Assembly: GCA_964503685.1 (NCBI GenBank)
Contig: CAZDAW010000125.1
Coordinates: forward strand, 1 to 8,214
Origin: CAZDAW01 sp964503685
Lineage (GTDB): Bacteria > Chloroflexota > Anaerolineae > Anaerolineales > Anaerolineaceae
Length of the DNA stretch: 8,214 nt
Reading direction: 5' to 3'
The notes beneath the pieces are model-generated. The model was not told where the DNA came from, did not search any database, and saw only the letters and a list, made by a program, of their open reading frames with translations. Shown here piece by piece: positions 1 through 6,112 of the stretch. The stretch's first letter is position 1, and each line of letters starts with the position of its first letter. A program made the position numbers and the translations under genes.

Positions 1-369
1 ATGCAAAACACATGTAAATGGGAAGCCCCCGCCTGCTGAGACGCGATTCTTTACTGCTGTTATTGTTCGCCCTGATCCCCATACATCATCAACGACCAGA
101 ATTCTATGTCCCTGTAATAAATCATCTTCGGGAAATTGAAAAAATTTCGGCCAGGCTAATAATTTGGCTTTAGGTTTCTCGATTTCTACTGGAAAGTCAA
201 CCGCCGCAGTTAATATCACAGATATGTTCATTGCTTCGGCCAACAAGCCGCCTGGAACAATCCCCCCACGTGTTACAATCAACATCGCCTGAAACTCGCC
301 CTCAAATTGAGGCAACAAATGATCGATTAATTTAACAACCTCGTCCCACGTGATAACTTCTTGCCGCAT
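1..369 (-). CDS. Phosphoribosyltransferase (Gpt/COG2236-like), 3' part cut off by window edge
   Basis: Translating the minus strand from ATG at 369 gives 123 residues with no stop before the window edge. Residues 92-102 read VVDDVWGSGRT, the PRPP-binding loop of type I phosphoribosyltransferases (two acidic residues, then a small-residue loop ending in T). Residues 32-45 (VTRGGIVPGGLLAE) match the upstream loop of xanthine/hypoxanthine-type enzymes, and the N-terminus (VITWDEVVKLI) resembles the start of Gpt and of the uncharacterised COG2236 group. Such enzymes transfer a ribose-5-phosphate group from PRPP to a purine base in the cytoplasm, in salvage. The substrate cannot be named because the base-binding C-terminus lies outside the window. 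The gene follows priA by 35 bp on the same strand, so co-transcription is likely. Only a weak AGGA-like ribosome site precedes the ATG. The family call is secure and the substrate is unknown. Confidence 0.85.
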   Translation of the reverse strand, partial: MRQEVITWDEVVKLIDHLLPQFEGEFQAMLIVTRGGIVPGGLLAEAMNISVILTAAVDFPVEIEKPKAKLLAWPKFFQFPEDDLLQGHRILVVDDVWGSGRTITAVKNRVSAGGGFPFTCVLH

Positions 370-404
370 ACAAATCCAGTCCTAAACGAAGATGATATAA
401 ATAA

Positions 405-2930
405 TTATAGCAGATTCGGCGGATCTACTTCAACGCGCCAACCTTCACCGAACGTATATTGTTTTAACAATGATGCCGGATCTGGCCCTTTCAGAAGAAT
501 CTGCCATCGATAAAGGCCGTTCCACCTGGCGAAAAAACAGGGCGTTGGACCAGTTAATTCCGTTGCGTTTCGGTCTTCAGCGGTTATCCGTTCACTAATC
601 GCTTTTGCCATTCGATTTATTTCTTCTGCGACCTTTTTTTCGTTGGCATGACGAAACTCCAACCGTATCAGCCGGGAGAAAGGAGGATACATCAACCTTC
701 GGCGATACTCCAATTCTGTCTGGTAAAACGCTTTATAATCATGAGCCGCCGCTGATTGAATCACATAATGATCTGGCTGAAAAGTTTGCAAGACAACACG
801 CCCACCTAAAGGACTGCGTCCTGCCCGACCCGCTACCTGAGTCAATAATTGAAAAGTTCGTTCTGAAGCACGGTAATCTGGTAAATTTAAACCCACTTCA
901 GCCAGAATGATGCCAACCAGGGTAACTAATGGTAAATCCAATCCTTTCGCAAGCATTTGCGTACCGATCAATATATCAGCCCGATGCGCTGAGAAATGAG
1001 AAAGAATAATTTCATGCGCTCCTTTCTCTTTTGTCGTGTCAGCATCCCAACGAAGGATACGCGCATGAGGAAATAGAATTGATAAATCCTTTTCAACCCT
1101 TTCCGTTCCGGTTCCATATTGACGAATGCGCATACTTCCACAATTAGGACACTTCTGCAGTTGTTTTCGCTGATAACCACAATGGTGACAGGTCAGTAAA
1201 AACTGAGAACCATGAAAAGTCAGCGGAGTTTCACAGCGCGGGCAGCGCAGGCTATAACCGCAATCTCTGCAAAACACAAACGTAGCAGTTCCACGACGAT
1301 TCAAAAACAGGATAGCCTGCTGATTGGCATCCAATGTTTTCTTAATATTTTCCATCAAGACCCTGCTAAAAATCGATGAATTTCCTGCCGCCAACTCTGC
1401 CCGCATATCGATCACTTGAACAGGCGGCAGATCAATGCTAGCGGCATCCAATTCGAAGTGGTGATATTGTGCCTTAATTCCCAGTTGTTCAGATTGACCC
1501 TTGATAACTTCTCGATGAGCAAGAATCCGCGCGGGCAAAGATATTCTTGCATATTCACCCTTATCAGCAGCATGCATACTGGCAATATCCGGTGTAGCCG
1601 AACCCAGTATGCAAATCGCGTTGGAAAAACGCGCATAGGCTATTGCTGCACTTACTGTGTGATAATAAGGTAAATTCTCTTTCTGGTAATATGATTCATC
1701 ATGACATTCATCAACAACTATCAAACCCAACTTGGCGAACGGCATAAACAATGCACTTCGGGGGCCAATGATAACGGATATCAATCCGGAGCGAACCCGC
1801 CGCCAAGTGTCGTAATTCTCTCCAGGCGATAGGCGAGAATGTATCAACCCGACCTGACCAGGAAAACGCGCTAAAAAACGACGAACCGTTTGTGAGGTTA
1901 AAGAAATTTCTGGTACAAGAATAATTGCCTGTCGTCCGGCTTGAAGAACTTCAGCGACTGCGCGTAAGTAAATCTCTGTTTTACCAGAGCCAGTAACACC
2001 ATGAAGCAAATAAGGTTTAACCGCAAGCCCTTGCGTCGTCTGCTTAAGGCCACATCGAATTTCTTCCCAGGCTGTCATCTGGTCTTGGGTTAAGTTTGGG
2101 GGTGACGTCAGGGTGAAATATATATCGGCCAGAGGATCACGCCAAATCTGATTTTCATTCAGCACAATCAAATCCAAATCAGCTAATTTTTGCAGATCAA
2201 CCAGTTTACAGCCCGTTTGAGCATAGACCCAGGCAATATCAACCGGTATAGATTCACCTGCCAGGAAATTTATCACCGAAAGACGCCGTTCTAACACCGA
2301 TTTTGATTGTCTTTCCAATTTCTCAAGCACTTTTTGCGCGTATTCTGGCTGACAGGCTAATTGAATTGTTCTAATGAATTTTGGACGTACCGTTGGTGAT
2401 CGCAGGATTGACTGAGTCGCCAGTAATCCATTTCTGGTTAAGATAGAAACTGAAGCTTGCCAGTTTTTCCTTGGAAAAGCCTGGGCAATTTGTCGACCAC
2501 GGAGCGATCCACGCCGAATGAGATACCCCATAATCTGTTGTTGAAATGTGTCCAGATTTTGTGGTACAGCCGAAACAAGAGGTGTGTAAATAATATCTGC
2601 GTGCTGGCTCACCCCTGAAGGCAGCATTAAGTCAATGCAATTTGAAAACGGAGCAAGAGTTTGCTCAGCCAACCACTGAGCCAATGCGATTTGTTCCGGC
2701 GTAATGACAGGGTCGGGATCTAATAACTCAAGAATTGAACGAAGTTCTGAAAAATCACTTTCTCCAATAAAGCGAACGATAACCCCCTGTACTTTCTGCT
2801 TTCCAAAGGGAACGATCACCAGACTGCCAATCCGAACTTTTTCAGCTAATTCCTCTGGTATTCGATAATCAAAAATCCCATTAACACGCGAAACATTAAC
2901 CGCAATCTGTGCTATTTGTGTTTTTCCCAT
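405..2930 (-). CDS. priA: Primosomal protein N' (replication restart helicase PriA)
   Basis: PriA is a 3'-to-5' superfamily 2 DNA helicase that recognises stalled or repaired forks and reloads the replicative helicase. The 841-residue product shows the whole family layout: an N-terminal DNA-binding domain with the FDYRIPEEL motif (about 20-28); Walker A GVTGSGKTE (311-319); a DEAH-type box DECH (407-410); GSATP (443-447); eight zinc-binding cysteines (554, 557, 563, 566, 581, 584, 594, 597); GTQMLAKG (656-663); and QVAGRAGR (698-705). It is longer than E. coli PriA (732 residues), partly through an extra segment at about 470-501 between the helicase lobes. Odd points: the box is DECH where PriA normally has DEEH, and LAE (676-678) stands where DAD is usual. 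The N-terminal motif supports the ATG at 2930, which has no clear Shine-Dalgarno but a promoter directly in front. All catalytic and zinc motifs are intact, so it should be functional. Confidence 0.97.
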   Translation of the reverse strand: MGKTQIAQIAVNVSRVNGIFDYRIPEELAEKVRIGSLVIVPFGKQKVQGVIVRFIGESDFSELRSILELLDPDPVITPEQIALAQWLAEQTLAPFSNCIDLMLPSGVSQHADIIYTPLVSAVPQNLDTFQQQIMGYLIRRGSLRGRQIAQAFPRKNWQASVSILTRNGLLATQSILRSPTVRPKFIRTIQLACQPEYAQKVLEKLERQSKSVLERRLSVINFLAGESIPVDIAWVYAQTGCKLVDLQKLADLDLIVLNENQIWRDPLADIYFTLTSPPNLTQDQMTAWEEIRCGLKQTTQGLAVKPYLLHGVTGSGKTEIYLRAVAEVLQAGRQAIILVPEISLTSQTVRRFLARFPGQVGLIHSRLSPGENYDTWRRVRSGLISVIIGPRSALFMPFAKLGLIVVDECHDESYYQKENLPYYHTVSAAIAYARFSNAICILGSATPDIASMHAADKGEYARISLPARILAHREVIKGQSEQLGIKAQYHHFELDAASIDLPPVQVIDMRAELAAGNSSIFSRVLMENIKKTLDANQQAILFLNRRGTATFVFCRDCGYSLRCPRCETPLTFHGSQFLLTCHHCGYQRKQLQKCPNCGSMRIRQYGTGTERVEKDLSILFPHARILRWDADTTKEKGAHEIILSHFSAHRADILIGTQMLAKGLDLPLVTLVGIILAEVGLNLPDYRASERTFQLLTQVAGRAGRSPLGGRVVLQTFQPDHYVIQSAAAHDYKAFYQTELEYRRRLMYPPFSRLIRLEFRHANEKKVAEEINRMAKAISERITAEDRNATELTGPTPCFFARWNGLYRWQILLKGPDPASLLKQYTFGEGWRVEVDPPNLL

Positions 2931-2938
2931 ATCAATTT

Positions 2939-2967
2939 ATTATCATACTGCAGATAAAGATTGCCAA
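2939..2967 (-). promoter_or_regulatory. Candidate sigma70-type promoter of priA, possibly giving a leaderless mRNA
   Basis: On the minus strand, TTGGCA (2967-2962, 5 of 6 matches to TTGACA) is followed after exactly 17 nt by GATAAT (2944-2939, 5 of 6 matches to TATAAT). Only 8 nt separate this -10 box from the priA ATG at 2930. Transcription would therefore start within about two bases of the start codon. This agrees with the absence of a Shine-Dalgarno sequence. The boxes are seen directly; promoter activity is inferred. Confidence 0.6.
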
Positions 2968-3033
2968 AAATCGATTTTCAAACAATGTTTTACATAATAG
3001 ATTTTACTCTATATGGCTAACTATAGACGCTTG

Positions 3034-3039
3034 TATAAT
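3034..3039 (+). promoter_or_regulatory. Candidate -10 box for the ABC transporter genes
   Basis: A perfect TATAAT lies 79 nt upstream of the permease ATG in the divergent AT-rich region. No good -35 box sits at 16-18 nt spacing (the sequence there is around ATATGG), so this promoter, if real, may depend on an activator. In such AT-rich DNA a TATAAT can occur by chance. Confidence 0.4.
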
Positions 3040-3052
3040 GTTTTTAGCATAA

Positions 3053-3064
3053 AATCTATAGATT
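3053..3064 (+). repeat. Perfect 12-bp palindrome AATCTATAGATT, possible operator
   Basis: AATCTATAGATT equals its own reverse complement. It starts 14 nt after the TATAAT box, placing it over about +7 to +19 of the predicted ABC-gene transcript, a position typical for repressor binding. It is only 12 bp and AT-rich, so chance is a real alternative. Confidence 0.35.
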
Positions 3065-3105
3065 ATTTCAATCAAATATGCTAATCTTTAAACAGTTATC
3101 CAATT

Positions 3106-3111
3106 GGGAGG
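3106..3111 (+). promoter_or_regulatory. Strong ribosome binding site that fixes the permease start
   Basis: GGGAGG (followed by T) lies 7 nt before the ATG at 3119. It argues against the longer reading from TTG at 3104, because that start would place this Shine-Dalgarno inside the coding sequence. Confidence 0.85.
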
Positions 3112-3118
3112 TTGTTCT

Positions 3119-4276
3119 ATGGCTTTTTATTTAGCCTATAAAGAAGTTCTACGAAACAGAGGACGCTTTGTCTTGTTTAGTCTGGTAATCGCATTAATAA
3201 CCGTACTGGTTCTATTTATTGCTGCGTTGGCCCAAGGGTTAGCCTATGCAAACAAAGAGTATATCAGTAAACTCGACGCCGAGCTTCTCGTTTTTCAAAA
3301 GAATGTAGATCTCTCATTGAATACAAGTCGGATTGGACGATCCAAACTCAACGATATCCAACGAGTTGAAGGGGTTGCTGAAATTGGTTCAATCGGCTTT
3401 AGCGCAGCAACACTGGTCGTTCCTAAAATGATGCCGCAAAAACTAGCTATCTCCTTGATTGGGATTGAATCAGGCAAACCAGGTACGCCGCCAATAATAG
3501 AAGGACGCAACCTGGGTTCAGCCGACGGAAATGAAGCTATTCTTGACGGGAAAATCGCATCAAAAATTCAGGCTCGTATTGGCGATGAGATCACCATAAA
3601 AACTATCCAGGGCACAAAAGAAAAATTATATACGTTGCGAGTGATTGGAATCACAGATGGTCAGCAATATCTGTTTCAACCTTCAGTGTTTGTACCTTAT
3701 CGCACATGGGATAGAATTCGACCACAGGCAAACCAACAATCTTCTCTTGTTGAACTGACCAGCAATGTTGTAGCGATAAAACTGAGTAATCCTTCTGATT
3801 CGCAAATTGTAGCTGAACGTATCCTTAATCAAGTTCCAGATGTCGAGGTCTCAGATAAAGAGACTGCCATCAAATCGATTCCAGGTTACGCAGCCCAACA
3901 ATCAACACTTAATACACAACAGTTTTTTACGTTATTGATTGGTATACTGGTTATTGGCGGCTTTTTCCAGATTCAAATATTGCAGAAAATTCCACTCATC
4001 GGGGTATTAAAAGCAATTGGAACATCCAATAAATCGGTAGCCTTATCCGTTGTTTTACAAATCGTACTTGTTACAACCTTTGGTGTATTGCTGGGAGGGA
4101 TAGTCACATTATTACTTTCTATTGGGCTGCCGGCCAGCATACCAATCAATTTCAATGGTAGTACAGTCGCTATCGCCATCCTGTCATTATTACTAATTGG
4201 GCCATTAGGTGGACTTGTATCGGTTCGTCTTGCCGTAACAGTTGAACCACTCAAAGCACTTGGTTTATCTTCATAG
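3119..4276 (+). CDS. ABC transporter permease, MacB/DevC (FtsX-like) family
   Basis: The 385-residue product has the four-helix layout of MacB/DevC/FtsX-type permeases. There is a short cytoplasmic start (MAFYLAYKEVLRNRGR), one membrane helix at about 17-38, a large extracytoplasmic domain (about 39-268, MacB_PCD-like), then helices at about 269-288, 308-333 and 349-370. The loop at about 289-307 (KIPLIGVLKAIGTSNKSV) matches the cytoplasmic coupling region usually written REIGILKALGAS, and the tail EPLKALG is the usual C-terminal motif. These proteins do not form a classic pore. They transmit ATP hydrolysis to the periplasmic or external side, to export lipids, peptides or glycolipids. The start is the ATG behind GGGAGG; a TTG 15 nt upstream is possible but unlikely. 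Its ATPase partner follows after 8 nt. The substrate is unknown, and no DevB/MacA-type fusion protein gene is adjacent. Confidence 0.88.
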   Translation: MAFYLAYKEVLRNRGRFVLFSLVIALITVLVLFIAALAQGLAYANKEYISKLDAELLVFQKNVDLSLNTSRIGRSKLNDIQRVEGVAEIGSIGFSAATLVVPKMMPQKLAISLIGIESGKPGTPPIIEGRNLGSADGNEAILDGKIASKIQARIGDEITIKTIQGTKEKLYTLRVIGITDGQQYLFQPSVFVPYRTWDRIRPQANQQSSLVELTSNVVAIKLSNPSDSQIVAERILNQVPDVEVSDKETAIKSIPGYAAQQSTLNTQQFFTLLIGILVIGGFFQIQILQKIPLIGVLKAIGTSNKSVALSVVLQIVLVTTFGVLLGGIVTLLLSIGLPASIPINFNGSTVAIAILSLLLIGPLGGLVSVRLAVTVEPLKALGLSS

Positions 4277-4284
4277 GTAGAGAT

Positions 4285-5004
4285 ATGGAAACAATTATTG
4301 AAGCCCACGGTGTGAGTAAAATTTATCAAAATGGCAACCTTTCTGTAAAGGCTGTCGATACTGCCTCATTTGATGTTAAAGCGGGTGAATTCGTAGGTCT
4401 GGTCGGCCCAAGTGGTTCAGGAAAAACCACTTTACTGGCCATGTTAGCCGCTCTTTTATATCCAACAGATGGGTGTATCTATATCAACGGCGTCGAATTA
4501 TGCAAAATAAAAGAAAAGGAGCGCATCCAATTCAGAAGAGAACAAATTGGCTTCACATTCCAATCGAACAACTTACTTCCATATCTGACTGTTATTGAGA
4601 ATGTCGACTTTATGCTCCGGCTTAACAATCGTTACTCGCCTGCTGAACATAAACGAACCATTGATCTTCTCACCCGTCTGGGACTAGAAAATCAAATGAA
4701 TAAATTGCCCAATCAATTATCCGGTGGACAACGTCAACGAGTCGCTATCGCTCGCTCTCTCATCCATAATCCAAGCGTTGTCCTGGCAGATGAGCCAACA
4801 GCCAGTCTGGATACTGAACGCGCTTATCAGGTCGTAGAGCTGTATGCAACATTAATTCATGAACAAGATAAAGCCGGAATTATGGTCACACATGACTTAC
4901 GAATGTGCAAATATGTGGATAAACTTATCCAAATCCAGGATGGAACAATTATTTCAGTTCTTACGGGCCGGAATGAAATCGACTCACTGATATCTTGTAA
5001 CTAA
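4285..5004 (+). CDS. ABC transporter ATP-binding protein, LolD/MacB/DevA type
   Basis: A complete 239-residue nucleotide-binding subunit that powers the permease encoded just upstream. Visible motifs in order are Walker A GPSGSGKTT (41-49), Q-loop FQSNNLLP with Q93, signature LSGGQRQRVAIARSL (145-159), Walker B VVLADEP with D169 and E170 (165-171), D-loop SLD (174-176) and H-loop H203 in VTHD. All catalytic residues are present, so the subunit should be active. The stretch after the D-loop (TERAYQVVELYATL) and the MVTHDLRM region recall the DevA and MacB/LolD subfamily, which fits the permease type. The ATG lies 8 nt after the permease stop, with AGGT overlapping that stop as a modest ribosome site, so the two genes form one translation-linked unit. 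The stop codon is 5 nt from that of the convergent sulfurtransferase gene. Confidence 0.95.
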   Translation: METIIEAHGVSKIYQNGNLSVKAVDTASFDVKAGEFVGLVGPSGSGKTTLLAMLAALLYPTDGCIYINGVELCKIKEKERIQFRREQIGFTFQSNNLLPYLTVIENVDFMLRLNNRYSPAEHKRTIDLLTRLGLENQMNKLPNQLSGGQRQRVAIARSLIHNPSVVLADEPTASLDTERAYQVVELYATLIHEQDKAGIMVTHDLRMCKYVDKLIQIQDGTIISVLTGRNEIDSLISCN

Positions 5005-5009
5005 ACCAT

Positions 5010-5864
5010 TTAAAATTCTGGATAACCTGAATCTATTGGCAATGAAAAATCCCTCGACCATTCATTCCAGGATAAAAAGTAATTCCTAACATCCTGAAAG
5101 CCGGCTAATTTCAATGCAGTATAAGTATTGGAGGCTCTTGCACCTTTGAAACAATAGAGGTATACCGTTTTATCTGGAGTAATCCCAACTTCCTGGCAAA
5201 TTTCCAGGATCTCATCTCTTTCTTTAAACCAGGGTATTTTGCTCCTGATTTGCATGAAGCGGTACCATTCAATCCAGACGGCGCCAGGGAGCCTGCCTTT
5301 TCGCGGACAGAAATCCACCCCATAAGGTGAAGAGGTCTCACCAATCCATTCAGAAAAATCACGCACATCCAGCTTGACAATGGACGGATTATCCAAAGCA
5401 GCGTACATCTCTTCAGTGGTGACAATAATAGAATGATTAACTTCCGCTTTAAAAATAGCCTCTCTTCTTAAAACGACCTCAGTTGTTACAGGGTAACCAG
5501 ATGATACCCAGGCGCGGAAGCCGCCATGTAAAACCGACGCCTGCATATGTCCAAGATAATTACAAATGAATAAGCCTCGGCAAGATTTTCCATACCCATT
5601 ACTCATGGCATCTTCGTATAGAACAACTCTCTTATCCTGAGTTATTCCCGCTTCGCTAAATATTTCAGTAAACGTCCTGACCAATGCCGGATATCCCCCT
5701 GTCGCCTTTAATGCAATGTAATTAAATATGTCGTCAATATTAACAGCGCCTGGGATATGCGCCTTGTTGTATTCATCGGGCTCACGCGTATCAACAATAA
5801 CAACATCCCCCCGTCCAAGCAAGGTGTTCAATTCTTCACATGATGTTAAATATTTAATTGTCAT
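5010..5864 (-). CDS. Sulfurtransferase with two rhodanese domains (thiosulfate or 3-mercaptopyruvate type)
   Basis: The 284-residue product (ATG at 5864) is the usual size for tandem-rhodanese sulfurtransferases, which move a sulfane sulfur atom from thiosulfate or 3-mercaptopyruvate to cyanide or a thiol via a cysteine persulfide. The N-terminal domain carries VVIVDTREPDEYNKAHIPGAVNI but has no catalytic cysteine in its loop (YEDAMSNGYG), as normal for the inactive half. The C-terminal domain has KLDVRDFSEWIG, the GRLPGAVWIEW motif and the active loop CFKGAR with C238. That loop differs from both CG[S/A]GVT (mercaptopyruvate type) and CRIGER (many bacterial thiosulfate types), so the donor cannot be assigned. 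There is no signal peptide, so it is probably cytoplasmic. A longer reading starts at 5924, but GGGAGA before the 5864 ATG and the fit to family length favour the shorter one. Confidence 0.9.
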   Translation of the reverse strand: MTIKYLTSCEELNTLLGRGDVVIVDTREPDEYNKAHIPGAVNIDDIFNYIALKATGGYPALVRTFTEIFSEAGITQDKRVVLYEDAMSNGYGKSCRGLFICNYLGHMQASVLHGGFRAWVSSGYPVTTEVVLRREAIFKAEVNHSIIVTTEEMYAALDNPSIVKLDVRDFSEWIGETSSPYGVDFCPRKGRLPGAVWIEWYRFMQIRSKIPWFKERDEILEICQEVGITPDKTVYLYCFKGARASNTYTALKLAGFQDVRNYFLSWNEWSRDFSLPIDSGYPEF

Positions 5865-5871
5865 ACCAGAA

Positions 5872-5877
5872 TCTCCC
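5872..5877 (-). promoter_or_regulatory. Ribosome binding site that fixes the sulfurtransferase start
   Basis: On the minus strand GGGAGA ends 7 nt before the ATG at 5864. The in-frame ATG at 5924 would add 20 residues that do not look like rhodanese sequence, and has no comparable site in front of it. Confidence 0.8.
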
Positions 5878-5948
5878 GGCCAAGAAGTAAAGGTTGTTAG
5901 CAATGAATGATTATCTCCGTTCACTGGAAAACTATCATCTGACCACTA

Positions 5949-5963
5949 AAGCGAATGTCGCTT
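5949..5963 (+). repeat. Short inverted repeat in the sulfurtransferase/response-regulator divergent region
   Basis: AAGCGA and TCGCTT form perfect 6-bp arms around ATG. The repeat ends 4 nt before a TATAAT box facing the response regulator and overlaps the upstream control region of the divergent sulfurtransferase, so it could be an operator. A terminator is unlikely, because both flanking genes point away from it. It is short and may be accidental. Confidence 0.35.
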
Positions 5964-5967
5964 ACAG

Positions 5968-5973
5968 TATAAT
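5968..5973 (+). promoter_or_regulatory. Candidate -10 box for the two-component genes
   Basis: A perfect TATAAT lies 139 nt before the response-regulator ATG. No convincing -35 hexamer is seen at 16-18 nt. On the opposite strand the overlapping TATACT (5971-5966) could serve the sulfurtransferase gene, so the two divergent promoters may share this spot. The rest of 5974-6112 is very A/T-rich and holds other weak -10-like strings (for example TATAAA at 6042-6047), so the true start site is uncertain. Confidence 0.35.
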
Positions 5974-6079
5974 TAAAAACACATTGCTAAAGCACTGTTT
6001 TATTATATAAAAAACTCAACCAACCGTTCATAAAATATAGATATAAAACGAAAAATGACACAAAAATCAACAACAATCA

Positions 6080-6095
6080 CTTTTTGAAGAAAAAG
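6080..6095 (+). repeat. A/U-rich hairpin just upstream of the response-regulator ribosome site
   Basis: CTTTTT and AAAAAG form perfect 6-bp arms around a GAAG loop, ending 5 nt before the GGAG ribosome site at 6101-6104. In RNA the stem is weak (five A-U pairs and one C-G). It is noted only because of its place in the leader. Confidence 0.25.
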
Positions 6096-6112
6096 CCACT
6101 GGAGTTTACTTT

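Noticed and set aside
605..910. Plus-strand ORF of 101 codons opposite priA
   Set aside because: It lies wholly inside the strongly supported priA gene on the other strand, and its product shows no recognisable motif.
3104..3118. Longer permease start at TTG 3104
   Set aside because: The GGGAGG ribosome site would lie inside this extension, and the five extra residues do not resemble the family N-terminus.
2931..3118. Possible small RNA or riboswitch in the priA/permease gap
   Set aside because: Apart from promoter-like boxes and one short palindrome, I see no extended stem structure or known riboswitch core in this AT-rich stretch.
3973..4329. Minus-strand ORF of 118 codons across the permease/ATPase junction
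   Set aside because: It is antisense to two well-supported genes, and its product shows no domain or motif.
5443..5864. N-terminal rhodanese domain without catalytic cysteine as a sign of gene decay
   Set aside because: In tandem-rhodanese enzymes the first domain is normally inactive, and the second domain here keeps its cysteine.
5865..5924. Longer sulfurtransferase start at ATG 5924
   Set aside because: The extra 20 residues do not look like rhodanese sequence. A strong GGGAGA site precedes the ATG at 5864, which also gives the usual family length.
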